From NCBI GenBank assembly GCA_002450925.1, contig DKAU01000097.1, positions 1 through 25,895 of the forward strand: a stretch of DNA of 25,895 nucleotides, read 5' to 3'. Of this stretch, positions 7,235-14,828 are shown piece by piece; within the stretch, counting starts at the first letter, position 1; each line of letters begins with the position of its first letter. The translations under genes were made by a program, and so were the position numbers. Source of the stretch: Thiobacillus sp. UBA6918 (GTDB lineage Bacteria; Pseudomonadota; Gammaproteobacteria; Burkholderiales; Thiobacillaceae). The notes beneath the pieces are model-generated. The model searched no databases, was not told the origin of the DNA, and saw only the letters and a list, made by a program, of their open reading frames with translations.

Positions 7235-7765
7235 ATGTCTCGTGTAGCCAAGAACCCTATTCAATTGCCCAATGGCGTCGAAGTCACGCTGGGTGACATG
7301 ATCACTGTCAAGGGACCGCTCGGCTCCTTGTCGCAGAAGGCCTCTTCCAGCGTGAAGGTAGCTGTTGACAGTGGAGCGGTCACTTTTGCTCCAGCAGATG
7401 ACAGCATTCAAGCCAATGCCATGTCCGGCACCATGCGTGCCCTGATTAACAACATGGTGACGGGTGTCTCCAAAGGTTTTGAAAAGAAGCTCAACCTGGT
7501 TGGCGTGGGCTATCGTGCCCAGGCTCAAGGAGAAAACCTTAACCTCTCGCTGGGGTTCTCCCATCCCGTCGTGCACAAGATGCCCGCTGGTGTTAAGGCA
7601 GAAACCCCCAGCCAGACTGAAATTCTGGTCAAAGGCATCGACCGCCAAAAGGTTGGCCAGGTAGCCGCCGATATCCGCGGTTATCGTCCCCCCGAGCCTT
7701 ACAAGGGCAAAGGCGTACGTTATGCCGATGAAGTCGTGGTCTTGAAAGAGACCAAGAAAAAGTAA
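7235..7765 (+). CDS. rplF: 50S ribosomal protein L6
   Basis: L6 sits near the GTPase-associated centre. The 176-residue product begins MSRVAKNPIQLPNGV and shows the two repeated L6 domains with LVGVGYRAQ and the C-terminal PEPYKGKGVRYADE, which is highly diagnostic. AAGGAGAG precedes the ATG, and spacing to rpsH is 12 nt. Confidence 0.98.
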   Translation: MSRVAKNPIQLPNGVEVTLGDMITVKGPLGSLSQKASSSVKVAVDSGAVTFAPADDSIQANAMSGTMRALINNMVTGVSKGFEKKLNLVGVGYRAQAQGENLNLSLGFSHPVVHKMPAGVKAETPSQTEILVKGIDRQKVGQVAADIRGYRPPEPYKGKGVRYADEVVVLKETKKK

Positions 7766-7787
7766 TAGCCGCTAAGGAACGCAGACG

Positions 7788-8141
7788 ATGAATACCCAAC
7801 AAGCACGAGTCCGCCGCGCGCGCAAAACCCGCGCCAAAATCGCGGCCGTCAAGGCAACCCGGTTGTCGGTAAACCGTACCAACAGCCATATCTATGCGCA
7901 AATCATCTCCGCTGATGGCGGCAAGGTGTTGGCCTCCGCCTCCACCTTGGAGAAGGAAGTCCGCACCCAGGTACCGAACGGTGGCAATGCCGCTGCGGCC
8001 GCCATGGTCGGCAAGCGTCTGGCTGAAAAGGCCAAGGCGTTGGGCATCGAGAAGGTCGCATTTGACCGTTCCGGTTACAAATTTCATGGCCGTGTGAAGG
8101 CGCTGGCAGAAGCCGCGCGCGAAAACGGTCTGGTCTTTTAA
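7788..8141 (+). CDS. rplR: 50S ribosomal protein L18
   Basis: L18 binds 5S rRNA and attaches it to the 50S subunit. The 117-residue product has the basic N-terminus RVRRARKTRAKI, RLSVNRTNSHIYAQII, and ends with VAFDRSGYKFHGRVKALAEAARENGL-type sequence, cut here to its key parts. TAAGGAA precedes the ATG; the gap to rplF is 22 nt. Confidence 0.97.
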   Translation: MNTQQARVRRARKTRAKIAAVKATRLSVNRTNSHIYAQIISADGGKVLASASTLEKEVRTQVPNGGNAAAAAMVGKRLAEKAKALGIEKVAFDRSGYKFHGRVKALAEAARENGLVF

Positions 8142-8156
8142 CGAGGCTTGCAAACT

Positions 8157-8666
8157 ATGGCTCGTAACGAAAATACTGAAGAGCGCGGCGACGGCTTGCG
8201 CGAAAAAATGATCGCGGTCAACCGCGTTTCCAAAACTGTCAAGGGCGGCCGCGTGCTCGGTTTCGCTGCACTGACTGTAGTGGGCGACGGTGATGGCGGC
8301 GTGGGCATGGGTAAGGGCAAGGCCAAGGAAGTTCCTGTGGCTGTGCAGAAAGCCATGGAAGAGGCCCGCCGCAACATGGCCAAGGTCAACCTCAAGAATG
8401 GTTCCTTCCACCATCAGGTTATTGGCAAGCATGGTGCATCCGTGGTTTTGATTCAGCCTGCCTCCGAAGGTACCGGAATTATTGCCGGTGGCGCGATGCG
8501 TGCCGTATTCGAAGTGATGGGTGTGCAGAACGTTCTGGCCAAGTGCCTGGGTTCGACCAATCCTTACAACGTGGTGCGCGCTACCATCAATGGCCTAATG
8601 CAGATGTCTACACCCTCGGAAATTGCTGCCAAGCGCGGCAAGTCCGTAGAAGAGATTGTGGGGTAA
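8157..8666 (+). CDS. rpsE: 30S ribosomal protein S5
   Basis: S5 affects translational fidelity and mRNA unwinding with S3 and S4. The 169-residue product has the dsRBD-like N-terminal domain with REKMIAVNRVSKTVKGGR, GDGDGGVGMGKGKA, and the C-terminal NPYNVVRATINGL. The ATG at 8157 has GAGG 10 nt upstream; the TTG at 8148 is open in frame but not favoured. Confidence 0.97.
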   Translation: MARNENTEERGDGLREKMIAVNRVSKTVKGGRVLGFAALTVVGDGDGGVGMGKGKAKEVPVAVQKAMEEARRNMAKVNLKNGSFHHQVIGKHGASVVLIQPASEGTGIIAGGAMRAVFEVMGVQNVLAKCLGSTNPYNVVRATINGLMQMSTPSEIAAKRGKSVEEIVG

Positions 8667-8669
8667 GTC

Positions 8670-8855
8670 ATGAGCGACAAGAAACTCAAAGTAACGCTGG
8701 TCAAAAGCACGATCGGCCACAAACAGTCTCATAAAGACTGTGTGCGCGGCCTTGGCCTTCGCCGCATGCATCACACCGTGGAAGTGCTGGATACTCCGGC
8801 CAATCGCGGCATGATTAACAAGGTCAATTTTCTCGTTAAGTGCGAGGGTTGCTAA
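8670..8855 (+). CDS. rpmD: 50S ribosomal protein L30
   Basis: L30 is a small 50S protein of bacterial type. The 61-residue product contains VTLVKSTIGHKQSHKDCVRGLGLRR and NRGMINKVNFLV (given here in parts), the full family signature. The C-terminal KCEGC is slightly unusual in adding two cysteines; whether they matter is unknown. It starts three bases after rpsE and abuts rplO. Confidence 0.96.
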   Translation: MSDKKLKVTLVKSTIGHKQSHKDCVRGLGLRRMHHTVEVLDTPANRGMINKVNFLVKCEGC

Positions 8856-9290
8856 ATGGAACTGAATAATCTCAAACCAGGTGACGGTGCCAAGCATTCC
8901 AAGAAACGCTTGGGCCGCGGAATCGGTTCGGGTCTTGGTAAGACTGCAGGTCGTGGCCATAAGGGTCAGCATTCCCGTTCCGGCGGTTACAAGAAAGTCG
9001 GCTTTGAGGGTGGCCAGATGCCCCTGCATCGTCGTCTGCCCAAGCGTGGTTTTGTATCGTTGTCTGCAGGTGACACTGCGCAGGTTCGTTTGTCTGACCT
9101 GGACAAGGTTGCCGTTGACGAAATCGATTTGCTCGTATTGAAGCAGGCTGGCGTTGTAAATGGCCAGGCCAAAACAGCAAAGGTCATCCTGTCCGGCAAA
9201 ATCGAAAAAGCGGTCAAGCTCAAGGGCATCGCAGTTACCAAGGGTGCGCGCGCTGCTATCGAGGCTGCTGGCGGCTCCATCGCAGAATAA
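8856..9290 (+). CDS. rplO: 50S ribosomal protein L15
   Basis: L15 is a late 50S assembly protein. The 144-residue product begins MELNNLKPGDGAKHSKKR and contains the glycine-rich GRGIGSGLGKTAGRGHKGQ and GGQMPLHRRLPKRGF motifs of the family. The ATG follows the rpmD stop with no gap, so initiation probably depends on ribosomes finishing rpmD. Confidence 0.97.
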   Translation: MELNNLKPGDGAKHSKKRLGRGIGSGLGKTAGRGHKGQHSRSGGYKKVGFEGGQMPLHRRLPKRGFVSLSAGDTAQVRLSDLDKVAVDEIDLLVLKQAGVVNGQAKTAKVILSGKIEKAVKLKGIAVTKGARAAIEAAGGSIAE

Positions 9291-9299
9291 GGACAGGCT

Positions 9300-10619
9300 T
9301 TGGCAACGGCAGCTTCACTGGCGGGCATGGCAGGAAAGTTCGGCGACCTCAAGCGCCGACTGTGGTTCCTGCTGGGCGCGCTCGTGGTTTACCGGGTTGG
9401 CACGCATATTCCGGTGCCCGGGATCGATCCGGTACAGCTGAAAAACCTGTTTGATACTCAGTCAGGCGGCATCCTTGGGATGTTCAATATGTTTTCGGGT
9501 GGCGCCCTGCAACGGGCGTCCGTGTTCGCGCTGGGCATCATGCCTTATATATCGGCATCAATTATTGTCCAGTTGCTGACATCAGTGTCTCCTCAGCTGG
9601 AAGCGCTGAAAAAGGAAGGCGAGTCAGGACGTCGCAAAATCACTCAGTACACTCGCTACGGCACCGTGTTTCTGGCTTTATTTCAGGCTTTGGGGATTTC
9701 TATCGCTCTTGAAAGTCAGGGTATCGCGATTGATCCGGGTATGGGCTTCCGTATTACTGCCGTGGCTACCCTTACAGCCGGCACGATGTTCATGATGTGG
9801 CTGGGTGAGCAGATTACCGAGCGCGGAATTGGCAACGGTATATCCATCCTGATTTTTGCCGGTATTGCCGCAGGGCTTCCTCGTGCAGTATCTGGCACCC
9901 TGGAATTGACCAGAACCGGTGCGTTCTCTATCCCCTTGGTTCTGCTGCTGTTCGCAGGCGCCATTCTGGTTGTAGGTTTGGTGGTTTTTGTGGAGCGTGG
10001 GCAGCGCAAAATCCTGGTTAATTATGCGAAGCGTCAGGTCGGGAAAATGGTGATGGGTGGACAGAGTTCCCATCTGCCCCTGAAGCTCAACATGGCTGGT
10101 GTGATACCGCCGATTTTTGCCTCCAGTATTATTTTGTTCCCGGCTACGCTGACTGGCTGGTTTGGTTCCAATCCCAGCCTGTACTGGCTCAAGGATATTA
10201 GTGCCATGCTGACCCCTGGGCAGCCGGTGCACATGATTATCTATGCGGCGACGATTATTTTCTTCTGCTTTTTCTATACGGCCCTTGTGTTCAATCCCAA
10301 GGAAACCGCAGACAACCTGAAGAAGAGCGGTGCATTTGTTCCCGGCATTCGGCCTGGCGACCAGACTGCTCGCTACATTGACAAGGTAATGGGAAGGCTG
10401 ACCCTGGTTGGCGCGATCTACATCACACTGGTGTGTTTATTGCCGGAAGTGTTGATTGCAAAATGGAATGTGCCGTTTTATTTCGGTGGCACCTCCCTGC
10501 TGATTATTGTAGTGGTGACGATGGATTTCATGGCACAGGTTCAGGCCTATGTGATGTCGCACCAGTATGAAAGCCTGTTGAAGAAAGCCAACTTCAAGGG
10601 CGGTCTGGTTGGGCGGTAA
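9300..10619 (+). CDS. secY: Protein translocase subunit SecY
   Basis: SecY is the channel of the Sec translocon in the inner membrane. The 439-residue product has ten hydrophobic segments, starting with WFLLGALVVYRVG. Typical motifs are THIPVPGID, GGALQRASVFALGIMPYISAS, GNGISILIF and, near the end, YVMSHQYESLLKKANFKGG. The start is TTG at 9300 with AAGGA 6 nt upstream (9289-9293), giving MATAAS, a common betaproteobacterial N-terminus. Its TAA overlaps the infA ATG by one base. Confidence 0.96.
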   Translation: MATAASLAGMAGKFGDLKRRLWFLLGALVVYRVGTHIPVPGIDPVQLKNLFDTQSGGILGMFNMFSGGALQRASVFALGIMPYISASIIVQLLTSVSPQLEALKKEGESGRRKITQYTRYGTVFLALFQALGISIALESQGIAIDPGMGFRITAVATLTAGTMFMMWLGEQITERGIGNGISILIFAGIAAGLPRAVSGTLELTRTGAFSIPLVLLLFAGAILVVGLVVFVERGQRKILVNYAKRQVGKMVMGGQSSHLPLKLNMAGVIPPIFASSIILFPATLTGWFGSNPSLYWLKDISAMLTPGQPVHMIIYAATIIFFCFFYTALVFNPKETADNLKKSGAFVPGIRPGDQTARYIDKVMGRLTLVGAIYITLVCLLPEVLIAKWNVPFYFGGTSLLIIVVVTMDFMAQVQAYVMSHQYESLLKKANFKGGLVGR

Positions 10620-10837
10620 TGTCGAAGGAAGACGTTATCCAGATGCAGGGCGAGGTAGTGGAAAATCTACCCAATGCCACCTTCCGGGTAAAACTTGAAA
10701 ATGGCCATATTGTGCTTGGGCACATATCCGGAAAGATGCGTATGCATTACATTCGCATCCTGCCGGGAGACAAGGTAACTGTTGAATTGACGCCTTACGA
10801 TCTGACCAAGGGCCGGATCGTGTTCAGGGCGAAGTAA
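10619..10837 (+). CDS. infA: Translation initiation factor IF-1
   Basis: IF-1 binds the 30S A site during initiation. The 72-residue product is a full S1-type OB fold: MSKEDVIQMQGEVVENLPN, then GHISGKMRMHYIRILPGDKV, ending in KGRIVFRAK. The start overlaps the secY stop (TAATG), which ties its translation to SecY. Placement between secY and rpmJ is common in betaproteobacteria and Gram-positives, unlike E. coli. Confidence 0.98.
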   Translation: MSKEDVIQMQGEVVENLPNATFRVKLENGHIVLGHISGKMRMHYIRILPGDKVTVELTPYDLTKGRIVFRAK

Positions 10838-10842
10838 GTAAT

Positions 10843-10858
10843 AACCGGGTAACCGGTT
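10843..10858 (+). promoter_or_regulatory. GNRA-tetraloop hairpin before rpmJ
   Basis: AACCGG (10843-10848) and CCGGTT (10853-10858) are perfect complements around GTAA, which in RNA is a GNRA tetraloop. The stem ends two bases before the AAGGAGAG ribosome binding site of rpmJ. No U tract follows, so it is not an intrinsic terminator. It could influence rpmJ translation or mRNA processing; this role is inferred. Confidence 0.5.
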
Positions 10859-10873
10859 GCAAGGAGAGCGAAC

Positions 10874-10987
10874 ATGAGAGTTCAGGCTTCAGTAAAGAAG
10901 ATTTGCCGTAAGTGCAAGATTGTGCGCCGCAAGGGCGTGGTTCGCGTGATCTGCGAGGATCCGCGCCACAAGCAGCGCCAGGGATAA
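10874..10987 (+). CDS. rpmJ: 50S ribosomal protein L36, zinc-binding form
   Basis: The 37-residue frame MRVQASVKKICRKCKIVRRK, then VRVICEDPRHKQRQG, is a complete L36. It has the zinc ligands C11, C14, C27 and H32, so this is the zinc-containing class. AAGGAG (10861-10866) lies 7 nt before the ATG. It is the last gene of the spc part; a 76-nt gap with a promoter separates it from rpsM. Confidence 0.97.
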   Translation: MRVQASVKKICRKCKIVRRKGVVRVICEDPRHKQRQG

Positions 10988-11025
10988 GTGTCTGAAAGAT
11001 TGGCATATAGCTAATCATTCAGGCG

Positions 11026-11034
11026 TGGTATAAT
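11026..11034 (+). promoter_or_regulatory. Extended -10 promoter for the alpha block
   Basis: TGG-TATAAT (11026-11034) is a perfect -10 with the TG extension. No convincing -35 lies at 16-18 nt; TTGGCA at 11000-11005 is 23 nt away. Transcription would start near 11040, only about 24 nt before rpsM, so there is no room for the long S4-binding pseudoknot leader known from E. coli. The AT-rich discriminator differs from the rplC and rplN promoters. Confidence 0.7.
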
Positions 11035-11063
11035 TTTCAGTTTTCTGTACGGAGTATCGCCGA

Positions 11064-11420
11064 ATGGCCCGTATTGCAGGGGTAAACATACCCAACCACC
11101 AACACGCGGAAATCGCGCTGACTGCCATTTATGGCATTGGACGCACGACTGCTCGCAAAATTTGCGATTCTGCAGGTGTGCAGACCAGCGCAAAGATCAA
11201 GGACCTGACTGACGCAGAGATGGAAAAACTGCGTGAGGGCGTGGCCACACATACCGTTGAGGGCGACCTGCGCCGTGAAGTGACCATGAACATCAAGCGT
11301 CTGATGGACATGGGTTGCTATCGTGGACAGCGCCATCGCAAGGGCCTGCCTTGCCGTGGCCAGCGTACTCGTACCAATGCACGTACCCGCAAGGGCCCGC
11401 GCAAGGCTATCAAGAAATAA
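11064..11420 (+). CDS. rpsM: 30S ribosomal protein S13
   Basis: S13 is in the 30S head and contacts P-site tRNA and the 50S subunit. The 118-residue product begins MARIAGVNIPNHQHAEIALTAI and contains YGIGRTTARKIC and GCYRGQRHRKGLPCRGQRTRTNART-type C-terminal tail, given in part. CGGAG (11050-11054) is the ribosome binding site. First gene of the alpha block. Confidence 0.97.
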   Translation: MARIAGVNIPNHQHAEIALTAIYGIGRTTARKICDSAGVQTSAKIKDLTDAEMEKLREGVATHTVEGDLRREVTMNIKRLMDMGCYRGQRHRKGLPCRGQRTRTNARTRKGPRKAIKK

Positions 11421-11430
11421 GGAAAGCTAG

Positions 11431-11826
11431 ATGGCGACCAAGACCGCTACTACCCGTGTTCGCAAGAAGGTAAAGAAGAGCGTAGCCGAAGGCATCGCTC
11501 ACGTGCATGCCTCCTTCAACAACACAATCATTACCATTACCGATCGCCAGGGTAACGCCCTTTCTTGGGCAACAGCCGGTGGCGCGGGCTTCAAGGGTTC
11601 ACGCAAATCAACACCGTTTGCAGCCCAGGTTGCTGCCGAAAACGCGGGCAAGGCTGCCCAGGAATATGGCGTTAAAAACCTTGAAGTGCGTATCAAAGGC
11701 CCCGGTCCTGGCCGCGAGTCTTCCGTACGTGCGTTGAACGCCCTCGGTTTCAAGATTACCGCGATTTCTGACGTGACTCCGGTGCCGCACAACGGCTGCC
11801 GTCCGTCCAAGAAGCGCCGCATTTAA
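11431..11826 (+). CDS. rpsK: 30S ribosomal protein S11
   Basis: S11 lies on the 30S platform near the mRNA exit. The 131-residue product has a basic N-terminus (RVRKKVKKSV), then GIAHVHASFNNTIITITD, a KGPGPGRESSVRAL loop and the C-terminal DVTPVPHNGCRPSKKRR, all strongly conserved. AAGGAAAG precedes the ATG, with 10 nt after rpsM. Confidence 0.98.
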   Translation: MATKTATTRVRKKVKKSVAEGIAHVHASFNNTIITITDRQGNALSWATAGGAGFKGSRKSTPFAAQVAAENAGKAAQEYGVKNLEVRIKGPGPGRESSVRALNALGFKITAISDVTPVPHNGCRPSKKRRI

Positions 11827-11838
11827 TAGAGGTTTGAT

Positions 11839-12468
11839 ATGGCTCGTAATCTGGATGCTAAATGTCGTCAGTGTCGTCGTGAGGGTGAGAAACTCTTCCT
11901 CAAGGGCGAAAAGTGTTACACCGACAAGTGCGCGATTGAGCGCCGTAGCTACGCCCCCGGCCAGCATGGCCAGAAGAGCGGAGCACGACTGTCTGGTTAT
12001 GGTACGCAACTGCGTGAGAAACAAAAGATCCGCCGCATTTATGGCGTGCTGGAGCGTCAGTTCCGTCTGGTATACAAGAAGGCTGACAGCAGCAAAGGCG
12101 TAACGGGTGAAAACCTGCTGAGCCTTCTGGAAAGCCGCCTTGATACCGTGTGCTACCGCATGGGCTTTGGCGCGTCACGCAACGAAGCACGCCAGGTTGT
12201 CCGTCACAATGGCATCATGGTCAATGGCAAGCGCGTGAACATTCCTTCCTACCAGGTCAGGGCAGGCGATGTCGTTGAAGTGTCAGATCGTGCCAAGAGT
12301 CATCTGCGCATCAAAGGTGCTACGGAAGCAGCTGAATCCCGCGGGTTCCCCGAGTGGGTTGCAGTGGATACCAAGGCGCTCAAGGGCACTTACAAGTCCA
12401 GTCCTCAGCGTTCAGATTTGTCGCCCACCATCAATGAATCCTTGGTGGTCGAACTTTATTCCAAGTAA
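11839..12468 (+). CDS. rpsD: 30S ribosomal protein S4
   Basis: S4 nucleates 30S assembly and in E. coli represses the alpha operon. The 209-residue product has an N-terminal MARNLDAKCRQCRREGEKLF with a second pair of cysteines (C26, C31), i.e. the zinc-finger-bearing version, followed by RRSYAPGQHGQ and the S4 RNA-binding domain with LDTVCYRMGFGASRNEARQ. AGAGG (11828-11832) serves as ribosome binding site. The absence of an obvious long leader before rpsM suggests that control by S4, if any, works differently. Confidence 0.98.
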   Translation: MARNLDAKCRQCRREGEKLFLKGEKCYTDKCAIERRSYAPGQHGQKSGARLSGYGTQLREKQKIRRIYGVLERQFRLVYKKADSSKGVTGENLLSLLESRLDTVCYRMGFGASRNEARQVVRHNGIMVNGKRVNIPSYQVRAGDVVEVSDRAKSHLRIKGATEAAESRGFPEWVAVDTKALKGTYKSSPQRSDLSPTINESLVVELYSK

Positions 12469-12526
12469 ATAGCGGCTGATTTCTGGCTATCGTATCTGGT
12501 TACAGCATTTAAAGGAAAAGTGCTAC

Positions 12527-13510
12527 ATGCAAGCTGCAGCGGAATTTCTCAAACCCAGTATTGTTGATGTTGATCGCGTTTCCCCGCTTCATGCCAAGGT
12601 TGTCATGGAGCCGTTCGAGCGTGGCTATGGCCATACCCTGGGCAACGCGCTTCGCCGCATTCTCCTTTCCTCGATGGTTGGATATGCACCTACCGAAGTG
12701 AAGATTACCGGAGTTGTGCATGAATACTCCACACTCGAGGGTGTGCAGGAAGATGTTGTAGACATTCTTCTGAACCTCAAGGGCATTGCCTTCAAACTCC
12801 ATAACAAGGGCGAAGCAGTTCTCAAGCTCAGCAAGAATGGCGAAGGTATTGTCACTGCTTCTGATATCCAGTTGGGACACGATGTTGAAGTCGTGAATCC
12901 CGATCATGTGATTGCCCACCTGACCAAGGGTGGCAAGCTGGAAATGGAAATCAAGGTCGAAGCCGGCCGTGGTTACCAGCCCGTGCCTGCACGCAAGATT
13001 GACACGGATTCCCGTGGTGTTGGTTCCATCCTTGTGGATGCTTCCTTCAGCCCCGTACGCCGCGTTGCTTACGCCGTGGAAAATGCTCGTGTGGAGCAGC
13101 GTACCGATCTGGATCGTCTGATCATTGATATCGAGACCAATGGTATTGTCGATCCCGAAGAGGCCGTGCGTACTGCCGCCCGTATCCTGGTTGAACAGCT
13201 TTCCGTTTTTGCCGACCTCAAGGGTACTGAAGCTGCAGCTGCAGAAGCTGCTCGTGCACCTCAGGTTGATCCGATTCTGCTGCGTCCGGTTGACGATCTC
13301 GAGCTGACAGTTCGTTCCGCCAACTGCCTGAAGGCCGAGAACATTTACTACATCGGTGATCTGATCCAGCGCACCGAAACCGAATTGCTCAAGACCCCCA
13401 ATTTGGGTCGCAAGTCCCTGAACGAAATCAAGGAAGTGCTGGCCTCCAAAGGGTTGTCTCTGGGCATGAAACTCGAGAACTGGCCGCCGGCCGGGCTCGA
13501 AAAAGCCTAA
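12527..13510 (+). CDS. rpoA: RNA polymerase alpha subunit
   Basis: Alpha dimerises to start RNA polymerase assembly and contacts UP elements and activators. The 327-residue protein has an N-terminal domain with MEPFERGYGHTLGNALRRIL and a C-terminal domain (about residues 250-327) that keeps VRSANCLKAENI, which holds the DNA-contact residues known as R265, N268 and K271 in E. coli, and NLGRKSLNEIKEVL. AAAGGA precedes the start. Gaps of 58 nt upstream and 79 nt downstream show no terminator. Confidence 0.98.
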   Translation: MQAAAEFLKPSIVDVDRVSPLHAKVVMEPFERGYGHTLGNALRRILLSSMVGYAPTEVKITGVVHEYSTLEGVQEDVVDILLNLKGIAFKLHNKGEAVLKLSKNGEGIVTASDIQLGHDVEVVNPDHVIAHLTKGGKLEMEIKVEAGRGYQPVPARKIDTDSRGVGSILVDASFSPVRRVAYAVENARVEQRTDLDRLIIDIETNGIVDPEEAVRTAARILVEQLSVFADLKGTEAAAAEAARAPQVDPILLRPVDDLELTVRSANCLKAENIYYIGDLIQRTETELLKTPNLGRKSLNEIKEVLASKGLSLGMKLENWPPAGLEKA

Positions 13511-13589
13511 GTAACTTACAAGAATAAAGTGCGGGGCGGTGTGGCAACTGCCCTAGCCAAAGAAAAACAGATTTTGAAAGGAAATAGCC

Positions 13590-13985
13590 ATGCGTCATCG
13601 TCAATCAAACCGCAAACTTAATCGCACGACCAGCCATCGTCTGGCCATGCTCCGCAACATGACCAATTCGCTTTTGCGTCATGAAGCAATCAAAACAACC
13701 CTGCCCAAGGCCAAGGAGTTGCGCCGCGTTGTTGAGCCAATCATTACCCTTGGCAAGAATCCCTCGCTGGCCAATCGTCGCCTGGCATTTGATCGCCTGC
13801 GCGACCGCGAAATGGTCGTCAAAGTATTTGATGAACTGGGCCCGCGCTTTGCCAACCGTCCAGGTGGTTATGTTCGCATCCTCAAGTTCGGTTTCCGTGT
13901 TGGCGACAATGCGCCCATGGCACTCGTTGAACTGATGGATCGCCCGGCTGAAGTCGAAGCGGCAGAACCAGTATCAGCAGAGTAA
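13590..13985 (+). CDS. rplQ: 50S ribosomal protein L17
   Basis: L17 is located near the exit tunnel. The 131-residue product opens MRHRQSNRKLNRTTSHR and continues with AMLRNMTNSLLRHE and IKTTLPKAKELRRVVEPIIT, typical for the family. GAAAGGAA is the ribosome binding site. The C-terminal tail is rich in Ala and Glu, common in betaproteobacterial L17. It is the last gene of the superoperon, followed by a strong terminator. Confidence 0.97.
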   Translation: MRHRQSNRKLNRTTSHRLAMLRNMTNSLLRHEAIKTTLPKAKELRRVVEPIITLGKNPSLANRRLAFDRLRDREMVVKVFDELGPRFANRPGGYVRILKFGFRVGDNAPMALVELMDRPAEVEAAEPVSAE

Positions 13986-14001
13986 ACTGCAAAGCATCTT
14001 G

Positions 14002-14028
14002 AAAAAGCCGGGTTTCCCGGCTTTTTTT
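14002..14028 (+). terminator. Intrinsic terminator of the ribosomal superoperon
   Basis: AAAAAGCCGGG (14002-14012) pairs perfectly with CCCGGCTTTTT around a 3-nt TTT loop, ending in a run of seven T (14022-14028). It lies 17 nt after rplQ and is the clearest intrinsic terminator in the ribosomal region. Confidence 0.95.
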
Positions 14029-14035
14029 GTTTTCA

Positions 14036-14075
14036 TTGTTGCCAATTTTGAAATCGACCCGCATATTGGCAACAA
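14036..14075. repeat. 11-bp inverted repeat upstream of the SAM hydrolase gene
   Basis: TTGTTGCCAAT (14036-14046) and ATTGGCAACAA (14065-14075) are perfect reverse complements with an 18-nt spacer. Arm centres are 29 bp apart, close to three helical turns. No T run follows, so it is not a terminator. It could be an operator or an mRNA hairpin; the right arm ends 18 nt before the preferred start codon. Confidence 0.7.
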
Positions 14076-14093
14076 ATGCAAATGGAGCCGGGC

Positions 14094-14828
14094 ATGATTG
14101 TGTTGTTTACGGATTTCGGTTCGCGTGACCCCTATGTCGGGCAGATGAAGGCTCGCATTCAGGAAGTTGCACCAAACCAGCAGGTCGTAGACTTGCTTCA
14201 TGAAGTACCTGATTACAACGCTCATGCTGGCGCACAGTTGATTGCGGCATTTTCGGCAAGTTTTCCACCCGGGACGGTTTTTGTTTGTGTGGTAGATCCG
14301 GGTGTTGGAACTGACCGTGACGGTGTTGTTGTGACAGCTGGAGGGCGCTGGTTTGTCGGACCTGACAACGGCCTGCTATCCATCGTTTCGGGGCGAAGTT
14401 CTGATGCCAAGGTGTGGCGCATTACCTGGAAACCTGAACTACTATCCTCAAGCTTTCATGGGCGAGACATCTTTGCAGTGTTGGCTGCTGAAATCGCAAA
14501 AGGTGAATTCCCATCGGTAAAACTTGAAGAGAAGTCAGCACTGAATGTTGAGTTTGATACGGGAGACCTTCCGCGTGTCATCTATGTCGATCATTTTGGC
14601 AATGCATGGACCGGACTGCGTGACACGGGTATTCCTCGGGGTTCACGAGTAGTTGCAAAAGGAAGTGAATTCATTCATGCCGACACTTTTGGGTCGGTCG
14701 GCAAGGGAGAAGGTTTCTGGTTTGTGAACAGTGTGGGCTTGCTTGAGTTGGCCATAAATCGTGGAAATGCGGCAGAGAAATTGGGCCTGAAAGTGGGAGA
14801 TACAGTTCAGGTTTTTAAACCCAATTAG
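14094..14828 (+). CDS. S-adenosyl-L-methionine hydrolase (adenosine-forming), DUF62 family
   Basis: Enzymes of this family use water or hydroxide to cleave SAM to adenosine and methionine. From the ATG at 14094 the protein has 244 residues: MIVLFTDFG at the N-terminus, LLHEVPD near 35, VVDPGVGTDR (66-75), VGPDNGLL (88-95), FHGRDIF (121-127) and DHFGNA in the C-terminal domain. The Asp-Arg-His set described for the family is visible as D68, R75 and H122. ATGs at 14076 and 14082 are in frame, but GGAG at 14084-14087 favours 14094. The stop overlaps the opposing glycerate kinase stop. Physiological role in bacteria is poorly known. Confidence 0.9.
   Translation: MIVLFTDFGSRDPYVGQMKARIQEVAPNQQVVDLLHEVPDYNAHAGAQLIAAFSASFPPGTVFVCVVDPGVGTDRDGVVVTAGGRWFVGPDNGLLSIVSGRSSDAKVWRITWKPELLSSSFHGRDIFAVLAAEIAKGEFPSVKLEEKSALNVEFDTGDLPRVIYVDHFGNAWTGLRDTGIPRGSRVVAKGSEFIHADTFGSVGKGEGFWFVNSVGLLELAINRGNAAEKLGLKVGDTVQVFKPN

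Noticed and set aside
13511..13589. Terminator between rpoA and rplQ
   Set aside because: Only a 4-bp GGGC/GCCC pairing with a 12-nt loop and no T run is present; the genes are expected to be cotranscribed.
14029..14093. SAM riboswitch upstream of the SAM hydrolase
   Set aside because: The spacer is only about 65 nt and contains a single dyad with none of the SAM-I, II or IV core features that I can recognise.
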